From Propioniciclava soli (GTDB taxonomy: Bacteria > Actinomycetota > Actinomycetes > Propionibacteriales > Propionibacteriaceae): DNA of 64,000 bases. Both the position numbers and the translations under genes were made by a program. This document shows positions 51,091 through 59,040 of this stretch, piece by piece; position 1 is the stretch's first letter, and the number at the start of each line of letters is the position of its first letter. Below the pieces are notes generated by a model that saw only the letters and a program-made list of their open reading frames with translations, was not told the DNA's origin and did not search any database. Where the stretch lies: NCBI RefSeq assembly GCF_014858005.1, contig NZ_JACYOT010000013.1, forward strand, positions 106,440 to 170,439, given 5' to 3'.

Positions 51091-51138
51091 TCTGTAAACG
51101 CACCTACCTCTCACACGAGTAGGAAGGTGGGCCGACTG

Positions 51139-52716
51139 ATGGGCCAGAACCAGCAGGAACAGAGTACGGGGTCAGTGTCGCCGTTGCGGGCGGTGGTGTA
51201 TGTGCGGATCAGTGATGATCCCGAGAGTACCGAGCGTGGGGTGGATCGGCAGGAGGCCGATTGCCGCGCCTACGCTGTCGCGCACGGCTGGGAGGTCGCG
51301 GCGGTGTTCCGTGAGAATGACACGTCGGCGTTCAAGCAGCGCACGATCACGCTGGCATCGGGTGAGCGGGTGCGCCGCGTGGTTCGCCCAGAGTTCCGCG
51401 CGATGCTCAAGCACCTGGCCGATGGACAGGCGCAAGTGATGATCGCCTACGACCTGGATCGAGCGGTACGCGACCCCAGAGATTTGGAGGACTTGATCGA
51501 CGCGAAAGTGCTGGCCGGGTTCACCGTGCGCTCGGTCACCGGCTCCCTACGGTTGGACACCGATTCGGATGTAGCGATGGCCAGGGTGCTGGTAGCGATG
51601 GCGAACAAGTCCAGCGCCGACACCGCCCGCCGAGTCGCCCGCGCAGCCAAGCAGCAAGCCATTGAGGGCACCTGGCACGGCGGCAGGGTGCCGTTCGGCT
51701 ACCGCGCCGAGTCCGGTGCCCTCGTCGTTGATCCGGTGGCGGGGCCGATGGTGGCCGAGGCCGCGCAGCGGGTGCTGGCCGGTGAGTCGCTGTACCGGAT
51801 TCGCAAGGACTGGAACGAGCGCGGCGTGCTGACCACCCACGGGTGCGCGTGGTCGGATAAGACGATCAAGATGGTGCTGCGCAGCCCCTCCATCAAAGGC
51901 GTGCGCGAGTACCGCCCCGTATTGCCGGACGGCACCCGTGCGAAGACCTCGCAGATGCAGGTGAAAGCCGCCTGGCCTGCGATTCTCGATGAGGACACCT
52001 GGCAGCAGGTCTCCGATGTGCTCGATGCGCGGAAGCAGGCGCGGAACTTCCATCAGCCCGGCAGTGGGGCGGCGAAGCGCATGTATCCGTTCTCGGGGCT
52101 GATCCGCTGCTCAGCGTGTGGGCGGGCGATGCTCCACCGAGGCAACGTGTATCAGTGCGTGCAGGCCACCCGCGGCGGATGTCACCGCTCGATCCGCTCC
52201 GCCGACATCTTGAAACTGGTGGAAGAAGCGGTGCTGGCAACATTCGAGCAAATCACCCTGGCCCCGTCGAAGCGGGCGACGCCGAGCGTGGACGCGGGTG
52301 CGCGGGTCGGTCTCGCCGCGAGGCTGGATGCTGACCGGGAACGCCTGGCCCGATTGGACGACGATCACTATGACGGGTTGATCGACAAGGCGATGTGGGT
52401 GCGGCAGCGGGCCAGGATCGCCGAGCGGATCGAGGTCACCCGGCGTGAGTACGCCGCCGCCATGCCCGAACAGGAGGGGCCGGGCATCGACGTGACCACC
52501 GTCGCCAAAGAATGGGCGGGGCGTACCCCGTTGTGGCAGTACCAGGCCACCAGCCTGATCTTGGAAGCCGTGCTCGTCCACGCTCTGCCGAACGGGATGA
52601 ACGGTGCGACCCCAGCACGTCGCCGCAACGAGACGGTTGAGGCGTTCCACACCCGCCGCACCGTGTACCGCGCCGAGGTGCTGGCCCGCCGGGTGGAGTT
52701 CGTCTGGCGAGCCTGA
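51139..52716 (+). CDS. Large serine recombinase (integrase)
   Basis: A 525-residue large serine recombinase. The catalytic Ser lies in VVYVRISDDPEST, followed by GVDRQEADCRAYA and AYDLDRAVRDPRDLEDLID; the recombinase domain (TWHGGRVPFGYRAESGALVVDPVAG) and a zinc ribbon (CSACGRAMLH..CVQATRGGC) come next, with a coiled-coil segment near 400. It most likely integrates and excises the element at TAGCCGAGGT. It lies 49 bases from the left junction, the usual place for such an integrase. ATG 51139 is preferred over GTG 51127, which overlaps the GGAAGG ribosome site. Confidence 0.94.
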   Translation: MGQNQQEQSTGSVSPLRAVVYVRISDDPESTERGVDRQEADCRAYAVAHGWEVAAVFRENDTSAFKQRTITLASGERVRRVVRPEFRAMLKHLADGQAQVMIAYDLDRAVRDPRDLEDLIDAKVLAGFTVRSVTGSLRLDTDSDVAMARVLVAMANKSSADTARRVARAAKQQAIEGTWHGGRVPFGYRAESGALVVDPVAGPMVAEAAQRVLAGESLYRIRKDWNERGVLTTHGCAWSDKTIKMVLRSPSIKGVREYRPVLPDGTRAKTSQMQVKAAWPAILDEDTWQQVSDVLDARKQARNFHQPGSGAAKRMYPFSGLIRCSACGRAMLHRGNVYQCVQATRGGCHRSIRSADILKLVEEAVLATFEQITLAPSKRATPSVDAGARVGLAARLDADRERLARLDDDHYDGLIDKAMWVRQRARIAERIEVTRREYAAAMPEQEGPGIDVTTVAKEWAGRTPLWQYQATSLILEAVLVHALPNGMNGATPARRRNETVEAFHTRRTVYRAEVLARRVEFVWRA

Positions 52717-52770
52717 GCACGGCCACCCGCAGGGCGTTGTCGGCCCCGCATCTTGACCAGCGCAAGCGGT

Positions 52771-53001
52771 TCAGGGTGCGGGGCCTTTCCGTATCTTCGA
52801 GACAATGCGCTTGTTGGGGCGAGGTGCCGTGCAGAGTCCTCGCAGTTCGTCCAGCACCGCCGGATCGTCCACCGTCGCGGGCAAACCCTGCGCCTGACGT
52901 GAGGCAGCGGCCAGGCGTGCTCCCAACGTGAAAGCAGCATGCTGTGACGACGGCGCGGAACGGTCAGGAGTGACGGAGGCGGGTGCGGTGGGGATGCTCA
53001 T
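52771..53001 (-). CDS. Small protein of unknown function
   Basis: A 76-residue frame with an N-terminal disordered stretch and the segment FTLGARLAAASRQAQGLPATVDDPAVLDELRGLC, likely helical. It follows the 291-residue gene on the same strand at 40 bases. The nearest purine-rich ribosome-like site (GGGAGGGG) is nearly 20 bases upstream, which weakens the start. No family recognised. Confidence 0.5.
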   Translation of the reverse strand: MSIPTAPASVTPDRSAPSSQHAAFTLGARLAAASRQAQGLPATVDDPAVLDELRGLCTAPRPNKRIVSKIRKGPAP

Positions 53002-53041
53002 GCTGATAGGTACGACGCCCCTCCCACAGACTCGCGGTGGT

Positions 53042-53917
53042 TCAGGGTTCGGCCTGCTTGTCTGGGTTGGCGGCCCATATCGCAGCCAGCAGGCCGGTGT
53101 CGCAGCGCAGGGAGTCGAGGGGTTCGCCGCTGAGCAGGCGCAGCAGCACCCCGTCGCCAGTCGCAGTACCAGCGTGTTTCGGAGCGGGATGCCCGAGCAC
53201 GATCCGCAGCAAGGCAGCCCACGACGTCGACGGTACCCCGAGCAGCTCCGGGATAGCGCGGTCGCGGCGTAGCACCTCTACCGCGTTCGGCCGGGAGGTC
53301 AGATCGCCGAGCCGGTAGGCGACGTGCTCGATGCAGTCGGTCACGAGCACGGCATCCCATCCGGCCGAGGCGAACAGCCCGACTATCTCCGATAGGACGG
53401 CAGCGACCCGAGCGCGCTCGCTGCCGTCGAAGTCTTCCTCATTGTCGGTGGTGGGGTTGACGGCGAACGCGGGGTGGTAGTCGGCCAGGTTCTCTCGCTC
53501 CGCGAACCGGATGGCGTCGTGGAAGCCGACGATTCTGGCCGTGTGGCGCACCTTGCTCGGCGAGACGAGCATCCCCGCCGCCCGCACTTCGACGCCACAG
53601 GTGATCTTCATCGCGCGAGTGACGACCGCCCACGGGTTTCCGGCGTTCCTGGTCGAGGGGGCGAGCATGACCTCGAATGCTGCCGAGGCAATCTCCCACT
53701 CATCCAGTGCGTACTTGCGGGCCAGGCGTCGATACCTCTCTGCCGTGTACCGCATGAGTTCCGCGGCTTCACGGTCACTGCGCCAGGCCCCAGGCCCGGC
53801 CTCGTGCAACCGGATCAGCAGGGTGCGTAAGCCCTCTGGTGTCTCGAACCCGTGGCGTGGCGAGCCATCCTGGGCTGCGGCGTCGTCGCCTGTAGTGGGT
53901 GGGGTGTGTTCGGTCAC
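53042..53917 (-). CDS. Conserved protein of integrative elements, unknown function
   Basis: A 291-residue soluble protein. Recognisable stretches are TPEGLRTLLIRLHEAGPGAWRSDREAAELMRYTAERYRRLARKYALDEWEIASAAFEVML and NPWAVVTRAMKITCGVEVRAAGMLVSPSKVRH. I associate this type with actinobacterial conjugative elements but cannot name a function; the N-terminal half is rich in helices and arginine and could bind DNA. The GTG start at 53917 has GGGAGG seven bases upstream. That ribosome site sits inside a strong hairpin (see the regulatory feature). Confidence 0.8.
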   Translation of the reverse strand: MTEHTPPTTGDDAAAQDGSPRHGFETPEGLRTLLIRLHEAGPGAWRSDREAAELMRYTAERYRRLARKYALDEWEIASAAFEVMLAPSTRNAGNPWAVVTRAMKITCGVEVRAAGMLVSPSKVRHTARIVGFHDAIRFAERENLADYHPAFAVNPTTDNEEDFDGSERARVAAVLSEIVGLFASAGWDAVLVTDCIEHVAYRLGDLTSRPNAVEVLRRDRAIPELLGVPSTSWAALLRIVLGHPAPKHAGTATGDGVLLRLLSGEPLDSLRCDTGLLAAIWAANPDKQAEP

Positions 53918-53950
53918 GGTGGCACCTCCCGTGAAGGAGGTGCGCCACCA
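53918..53950 (-). promoter_or_regulatory. Hairpin sequestering the ribosome site of the 291-residue gene
   Basis: On the minus strand GGTGGC..ACCTCC pairs with GGAGGT..GCCACC, closing over the GGGAGG site directly before GTG 53917. It includes GCGCACCTCCTTCA (53932-53945), identical to the sequence before the relaxase gene at 55274-55287. Confidence 0.7.
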
Positions 53951-54073
53951 GAACCCACGCCAGGACGTGAACCAGCACGCCGCTACAACCGTTCGTCAGT
54001 CGATACGTCGCTGCTTCCCCGGCGCAGCGCAGGTACGACTTGTCAGAAGGCCGCCCTGCAGCGATAGGAACGG

Positions 54074-54119
54074 CTGCGAATGCTCGCGCCGGGAATCATT
54101 CCGGCGCGAGCATCCGCAG
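54074..54119. terminator. Long perfect inverted repeat, probable bidirectional terminator
   Basis: ATGCTCGCGCCGG (54080-54092) pairs with CCGGCGCGAGCAT (54101-54113) around an eight-base loop; CTGCG/CGCAG extend it past one mismatch to 18 bp. It lies between two minus-strand genes in a 227-base spacer and has no T-run. Confidence 0.65.
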
Positions 54120-54144
54120 TCGCTCTAGGGTGCGGTTTCGCGGG

Positions 54145-54345
54145 TCAAGACAGCGACCATTTGCCGACCTCTCGATACTCCGAGTCGTAGATGGTCTCGG
54201 TAATCGGCTGGGCGAGGTCGTAATGCTTCATGTTGCCGCCCCAGTACCGCAGCACACGCGCCAGTTCCTCAACTGGATCTCCCGCGACGGCTCCCAGGTC
54301 TATGTCCAGGCGGAATCGGGTCGGGTTATCTGGGGAATCACTCAT
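54145..54345 (-). CDS. Small conserved protein of mobile elements, leaderless
   Basis: A 66-residue acidic protein (SDSPDNPTRFRLDIDLGAV.. RVLRYWGGNMKHYDLAQPITETIYDS). It resembles small unknowns repeatedly seen beside MerR regulators on actinobacterial elements. The start has no ribosome site: on the minus strand TATACT is followed by six bases and then ATG, so the mRNA is probably leaderless. A palindrome overlaps this promoter and the first codon. Function unknown. Confidence 0.75.
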   Translation of the reverse strand: MSDSPDNPTRFRLDIDLGAVAGDPVEELARVLRYWGGNMKHYDLAQPITETIYDSEYREVGKWSLS

Positions 54346-54359
54346 ACTTCAAGTATAAT
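54344..54359. promoter_or_regulatory. Overlapping divergent promoters with palindromic operator
   Basis: The palindrome ATACTTCAAGTAT (54344-54356) overlaps the minus -10 box TATACT (AGTATA, 54352-54357) and the plus -10 box TATAAT (54354-54359). A regulator bound here would control the small gene and the double-MerR gene at once. The MerR protein itself is the natural candidate. Confidence 0.65.
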
Positions 54360-54453
54360 ATTGAACTGCTAGTTGAGGGTTGGAGGGTGTGGACTGCCGA
54401 AAATCCTGGACTGATGCCGTGTAAGCCTCAACTCGCACTCGAAAGGAACCATG

Positions 54454-55188
54454 ATGCGCCCCGTCGATCTGGCAACCCGGGCCGGAGTCTCCACCCAACA
54501 GATTCGCAACCTCGAAGCCGCCGGAGTCCTCCCGCCTGCCGATCGCACAGGTTCGGGTTACCGGGTCTATCGCGGTGCGCACCTCAGCGCTCTACTCTGC
54601 TATCAGGCACTCGCACGCGGCCACGGCGCTGGATCAGCCCGTTCCATCATGGAAGCGTTGAGCACAGGACAGATCGACCAAGCATTGGCCCTCCTTGATG
54701 CCAGCCACCACGAACTTCACCAGCAACGCCAGGCCCTTACCGAAACGAGCCAGGCCCTCACCCGTGTTGCCGCTGCGGTAGAGCATCACGCCGGCCCGGA
54801 CGCGCCGTTGTCCATCGGAGAACTCGCGGACTATCTCGGGATACGCACGTCAGCGCTCCGCGTATGGGAACACGCTGGTCTGCTCGCCCCAGCTCGGCAG
54901 ACCAGCCGCCGCCACCGGGTCTATGACAGCGAGGACGTCAGAGACGCCCGAATCATCCATCTCCTCCGGCAAGGACGCTATCGCTTCGACCGCATCAGAC
55001 CCATCATCACCGAACTCCGAGGAAGCAAGAGTGCCGATGCTCTACAGGCCGCGCTCACCGAACGACGAACCAGCCTGACACACCGAGCCAGAGCCATGCT
55101 CGACGGCGCAGCCCTCCTCCAACAACACATCACCGAGTTCATCGCCTCCGACGCACCCGCCCCGAGCGAACCAGTAACCGGCTCCTAA
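54454..55188 (+). CDS. Regulator with two MerR-type DNA-binding domains (TioE-like)
   Basis: A 244-residue protein with two MerR winged-helix units. The first is VDLATRAGVSTQQIRNLEAAGVLPPADRTGSGYRVY; the second is LSIGELADYLGIRTSALRVWEHAGLLAPARQTSRRHRVYDSEDVRDARIIHLLRQG. Between them lies a helical segment with many Gln/His residues. This tandem arrangement is known from TioE-family regulators. AGGA lies six bases before ATG 54454 and three before ATG 54451. It probably controls its own divergent promoter region and may govern transfer genes of the nested element. Confidence 0.88.
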   Translation: MRPVDLATRAGVSTQQIRNLEAAGVLPPADRTGSGYRVYRGAHLSALLCYQALARGHGAGSARSIMEALSTGQIDQALALLDASHHELHQQRQALTETSQALTRVAAAVEHHAGPDAPLSIGELADYLGIRTSALRVWEHAGLLAPARQTSRRHRVYDSEDVRDARIIHLLRQGRYRFDRIRPIITELRGSKSADALQAALTERRTSLTHRARAMLDGAALLQQHITEFIASDAPAPSEPVTGS

Positions 55189-55278
55189 CCCCAGCACCCC
55201 ACCGACCGCTCGGCACCGGCCACCCTCTGCCTCTGAAACAACGGATGCACGTATGCCACCGCGGGTGGGGCGTGCGCA

Positions 55279-55308
55279 CCTCCTTCATGAGACGACTCAT
55301 GAGGGAGG
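55279..55308 (+). promoter_or_regulatory. Hairpin sequestering the ribosome site of the element's relaxase
   Basis: CCTCCTTCATGAG (55279-55291) pairs with CTCATGAGGGAGG (55296-55308) with one G-T pair and an ACGA loop, covering the GGGAGG site five bases before ATG 55314. GCGCACCTCCTTCA (55274-55287) is shared with the 53917 gene. Confidence 0.7.
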
Positions 55309-55313
55309 CCAGG

Positions 55314-58300
55314 ATGAAGGGCGGGGTGATCCTGTTCCGCGGCACAGGTGCTGCCGCGCGCCGCTATGTCGAGGCCGACCGCTCCCGCGCCGACGAGTAT
55401 TACCTGGGCGCGGACAACGCCTTGTCGGAGTACACGGTGCTCGATGCTAGCGGCGAGGTCACCGCCGCAATGTCACTGTCGGCGGTCGAGTACGAGGGGT
55501 GGGTGGACTGGCACGATCCCGTCACGGGTGAGTCGATGGGCACGCCACGTAATCCGGGTGAGGGGTCGAAGGGTTCGCCGTTGTTCGCGGAGATGACGAT
55601 TAACGCACCCAAGAGCCTGTCGGTCGCCGCCGCCCTCCACCCCGAAGTATCTAGCGCCCTCGACCAAGCGCAGCAGGATGCACTTGGAGAGATTCGCCGC
55701 TGGCTCGGCCAACACTCCGTCATCAGGGTCGGGCCGCGTGACGCGCGGGAAGTGCTGCCTATCGAGCAGATGCAGGTCGTCGGCATCCGCCACAAGACCT
55801 CGCGGGCTGGTGATCCGCACCGGCATATTCACATGCAGATCGGCACTCGGGTGTTTGCGGCTGGGAAGTGGCGGGCACTGGATACGGCGGCGTTGTTCAA
55901 GCAGCAAGGCGCGATCCGCGCCCTCGGAACCGCGGTCATCGCCGCGCACCCACACCTCGCGCAAACCCTCGCAGAGCATGGCCTGACCCTCGATCCCGTC
56001 TCCGGCGAGGTAGTTGAGTTGCAGCCATTCAATGGGGTGATGTCGAAGCGGTCTGCGCAGATCAGACGCAACCTCGTCCGGCTCGAAGCCGAATGGGAAA
56101 CAGAGCACCCCGGCGAAGCTCTCGGCCCGATCATGACCGCGAAGTTGCAGGGCATCGCCTGGACACACAAGCGGCCAGGGAAGAAGCCGACTGATTTGAA
56201 GAACGAGCAGTGGTGGGTGCAGGAACTCCGCGACGCCGGATACGACCCCGCTGCACCTCGACGCAGCACCGTGCAGCGCCCGGTGCAGTTGGATGAACTT
56301 GCGGTGCAGGAGGTTGCATCACGGGCACTGGATCGCTGCGCCGCCGCATCATCAGCATGGACGAAACACAGCATGCAGGAGCACGTCACCCGCATCACCA
56401 CCGAACACGGAGTGCAAGCAACACCTGCCGAGCTGCGCGAGTTCATCAAGATAGCGACCGACCTTGCGGTCTCGGATTGCTTCTCCGTCCTGCCACCGGG
56501 TGCGGCGACGCCGGAACATGTCGCGCACCTGACCAGCCTCACCGTGATCGCCGCCGAAACCGCGCTCCGCGACCGCTTCGCCGCCACCACCCCAGAGCAA
56601 GAATCGAAGCACCCGGACATGACCGACGCCGCACAAGTAGCGGGGCTGAACAAAGGGCAGGCGGTCGCTGCTGCTGCGGTTGCATCATCTGACCCGTTGG
56701 TGATCGTGGAGGGTGCTGCGGGCAGCGGGAAGACGACGATGCTGCGCACCGCCATCGACGTCGCCGCCCAGCACAGCAGGGCGTCACGGGTGGTTGCACC
56801 GACGCTGCGCGCGGCGCAGGTCGCGCACGAAGAACTCGGCATCCCCGCAACGAGCGTTGCGGCGCTCGTACATGCGCACGGATGGCGATGGAACTCCGAT
56901 GGCGTATGGACACGCCTACACCCTGGCGACGCTGACCCCGACACCGGGCGCACCTTCACCGGCCCGCCCGACGATGCTGTGCTGTCGCGGGGTGAACGGG
57001 TAATCGTGGACGAGGCCGGGATGCTCGACCAAGACACCGCCCACGCCCTCCTCACCATCACCACCGAAGCCGGAGCGACCGTCGCGCTTGTCGGCGACCG
57101 TGCCCAACTCCCCGCTGTCGGTCGGGGCGGGGTACTCGACATGGCCGCACAGATCAGGGGCCGTACATACGACATGACCGAGCTGCACCGGTTCGCCGAC
57201 GCCGAGTACGCGACACTCACGCTGACGATGCGCGACCGGGAGAACCCCGGCGAGGTGTTCGACCGGCTCACTGCCATGGGCCTCGTGATACTGCACGCGG
57301 ACGAGGAACAAGCCCAGCAGCACATCACAGAGCAAGCTACTGAGGGTGAGGCGATCACGGTCGCCTCGAACGACAAGGCAGCGGCGTTGAACGAGCGCAT
57401 CCGCATGGGGCGGGTCGAGCGAGGCGAGGTTGATGACACGATCACGGCGACCGGCAGCGACGAGCTGCCTATCGGTCGGGGTGATCTGATCCAGACGAGG
57501 AGGAACGACCCCGCGCTTGGCGTGGCGAACCGGCAGCAATGGATCGTGCAGCACGTCGCTGGTAATGGCACCGTGTACGCCCGCGAGACCGGCAGCGGGC
57601 GCAGGAACCCCCGCACCGTCGCCCTCCCGCCTGAGTACGTGAGTGAACACGCGCACCTGTCCTACGCAGCAACCGCGTACGGCGTCCAGGGCGCAACCGT
57701 CAACGCCTCCCACACGATGCTGACTGAGGCGACGAGCGCGGCAGGCGTCTACGTTGGCATGACCCGAGGCCGCGAGCACAACTGGCTGCACGTTGTTGCC
57801 GAGGATATGGCGGAGGCTCGGGCGCAGTTCGTTGCAGCGACGGAGCGCGATCCCGCAGACCGGGGCCTCGACCACGCCACCGCACAAGCCGCCGAAGCCG
57901 TGCGTGGCATCGTCAAGGACGGCCCGATCCAGCGCGTCACCGAAGAACTCGCCAGACTCGACAGGGAAGCCGAACGTGCTGAGCGGCATGCGGATCGATG
58001 GGAGCAGGCCGCCAACCGGCTCGATGCCCAACGCGCTGCGCACCGGGCCGAGAGCGACGAGAGCACCGCCGCGCTTCGCCAGGCCGAGGAAGAGGCCGCG
58101 CGGGTGCGTGCCAAGGTCGCCGCGCCCCTCACCAAGCAAGCCGAACAAGACGGAGCGACGTACCTTGCCAGAGTAGAAGCAGAGAGGACAGCGAGCACAC
58201 GCCTCGCCACTGTCGGGCGATTCGGGCGGCGTAAGGCCCGCGACGAGCACCGCGCCGCCAGCGAACAAGCAGCAACCATCCGAGTACACCTTCGCGATGA

Positions 58301-58772
58301 GTGGGACGCCGAACCGCCACGAACCCGCAGCGCACTACCCGAATGGGCTACACAGGTCGCGGAGCGGCGAGCAGAAGCCGATCCCCGCGTGAGCGAAGCC
58401 AACCAAGCTGTCGAAACCGCGCGCACCGAACGAACCACAACGGTTGACCGTCACCGCAACGAACGGCTGGCGCTCTTGGCAAGCGAGTACGGGGCTGAGA
58501 ATGCCCGCGCTCACCAGTACGGGATGCGCGCCCTCAACCCTCGACGCAATGCCCGCGATGCTCGCACCCGCGCAGACTTCCTTCGCGTCGAGAGTGCAGA
58601 ACTCCGCAGCCTCCCGACGAACGTCGCCGCCAAGCTCATCGAGACGAAGCGCGCCGAGCAGGAGCGTGGTCGGCAGCAGGCAACGGAACGGGCCAGGCAA
58701 CTGCATAGTCCGTTTGCGAACGATCCCCAACGCTATGACCCGCGCCGCGAGGGACCAGCGCGCGGCCTGTGA
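55314..58772 (+). CDS. MobF-family relaxase-helicase (TraA-like) of the nested element
   Basis: A 1152-residue protein that nicks at oriT, stays attached to the strand and unwinds it during transfer. The relaxase domain holds the three-His metal site in DPHRHIHMQIGTRVF with an N-terminal region rich in tyrosines (RADEYYLG); FAEMTINAPKSLSVAAAL is typical. The helicase part has Walker A EGAAGSGKTT, VIVDEAGMLDQ, VGDRAQLPAVGRGG, and late motifs SYAATAYGVQGATV and YVGMTRGREHNW. A long charged coiled-coil tail follows. ATG 55314 is chosen for its GGGAGG site. It is complete, unlike the host-element relaxase it has interrupted. Confidence 0.93.
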   Translation: MKGGVILFRGTGAAARRYVEADRSRADEYYLGADNALSEYTVLDASGEVTAAMSLSAVEYEGWVDWHDPVTGESMGTPRNPGEGSKGSPLFAEMTINAPKSLSVAAALHPEVSSALDQAQQDALGEIRRWLGQHSVIRVGPRDAREVLPIEQMQVVGIRHKTSRAGDPHRHIHMQIGTRVFAAGKWRALDTAALFKQQGAIRALGTAVIAAHPHLAQTLAEHGLTLDPVSGEVVELQPFNGVMSKRSAQIRRNLVRLEAEWETEHPGEALGPIMTAKLQGIAWTHKRPGKKPTDLKNEQWWVQELRDAGYDPAAPRRSTVQRPVQLDELAVQEVASRALDRCAAASSAWTKHSMQEHVTRITTEHGVQATPAELREFIKIATDLAVSDCFSVLPPGAATPEHVAHLTSLTVIAAETALRDRFAATTPEQESKHPDMTDAAQVAGLNKGQAVAAAAVASSDPLVIVEGAAGSGKTTMLRTAIDVAAQHSRASRVVAPTLRAAQVAHEELGIPATSVAALVHAHGWRWNSDGVWTRLHPGDADPDTGRTFTGPPDDAVLSRGERVIVDEAGMLDQDTAHALLTITTEAGATVALVGDRAQLPAVGRGGVLDMAAQIRGRTYDMTELHRFADAEYATLTLTMRDRENPGEVFDRLTAMGLVILHADEEQAQQHITEQATEGEAITVASNDKAAALNERIRMGRVERGEVDDTITATGSDELPIGRGDLIQTRRNDPALGVANRQQWIVQHVAGNGTVYARETGSGRRNPRTVALPPEYVSEHAHLSYAATAYGVQGATVNASHTMLTEATSAAGVYVGMTRGREHNWLHVVAEDMAEARAQFVAATERDPADRGLDHATAQAAEAVRGIVKDGPIQRVTEELARLDREAERAERHADRWEQAANRLDAQRAAHRAESDESTAALRQAEEEAARVRAKVAAPLTKQAEQDGATYLARVEAERTASTRLATVGRFGRRKARDEHRAASEQAATIRVHLRDEWDAEPPRTRSALPEWATQVAERRAEADPRVSEANQAVETARTERTTTVDRHRNERLALLASEYGAENARAHQYGMRALNPRRNARDARTRADFLRVESAELRSLPTNVAAKLIETKRAEQERGRQQATERARQLHSPFANDPQRYDPRREGPARGL

Positions 58773-58819
58773 TCAGTCACGCAGTTCCTGTGGTCCACAT
58801 GACCTATCCTGGCGTCGGG

Positions 58820-58825
58820 TATGAT
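58820..58825 (+). promoter_or_regulatory. -10 box for the erm leader transcript
   Basis: TATGAT, one mismatch to TATAAT, ends seven bases before the leader ATG at 58833, fitting a leaderless start. No convincing -35 is seen. Confidence 0.6.
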
Positions 58826-58832
58826 GCTTGGC

Positions 58833-58898
58833 ATGGGTAACTTGATTTGCGTGTTCGCTGCGACGCACACGCTTGCTGTCCGCGACCGCCGCGCCTAA
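58833..58898 (+). CDS. Erm leader peptide
   Basis: A 21-residue ORF ending THTLAVRDRRA before TAA at 58896-58898. It contains Arg-Asp-Arg, the +X+ type of motif at which macrolide-bound ribosomes stall. A stem CGCGCC/GGCGCG (58890-58905) brackets its stop. It precedes erm by 142 bases and is leaderless by promoter spacing. Function as a stall sensor is inferred from motif and position. Confidence 0.7.
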   Translation: MGNLICVFAATHTLAVRDRRA

Positions 58899-59040
58899 CG
58901 GCGCGCCTCGCTGAACGCTTCGCGCGTCGTCCATCCGAGAGACCATTCGCGTCTCGGAACGGCGATCTTGCGCACCCATTTTTTCTCTGTGCTCTGCCCT
59001 GTTTCCGAGGCGCTCCATCCTTCTTTCTTGGAGCGCGAAC
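58899..59040 (+). promoter_or_regulatory. Translational attenuator of erm
   Basis: GCGCTCCA (59010-59017) pairs with TGGAGCGC (59029-59036), hiding the GGAG ribosome site seven bases before the erm ATG. GCGCCTCG (58903-58910), part of the leader-side stem, can instead pair with CGAGGCGC (59006-59013), which would open the site. CCGAGA/TCTCGG (58935-58957) forms a separate hairpin. A T-run (TTTTTT near 58979) lies between them. Confidence 0.65.

Noticed and set aside
50072..51097. Plus-strand 341-codon frame opposite the relaxase fragment
   Set aside because: Exact antisense shadow of the relaxase C-terminal sequence, which has clear helicase motifs.
55829..58289. Long minus-strand frames opposite the nested relaxase
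   Set aside because: Shadows rich in Ser/Arg/Cys; the plus strand has complete relaxase and helicase motifs.
58976..58984. T-run in the erm leader as an intrinsic terminator
   Set aside because: No stable GC-rich hairpin directly precedes it; control is better explained by the stem over the ribosome site.
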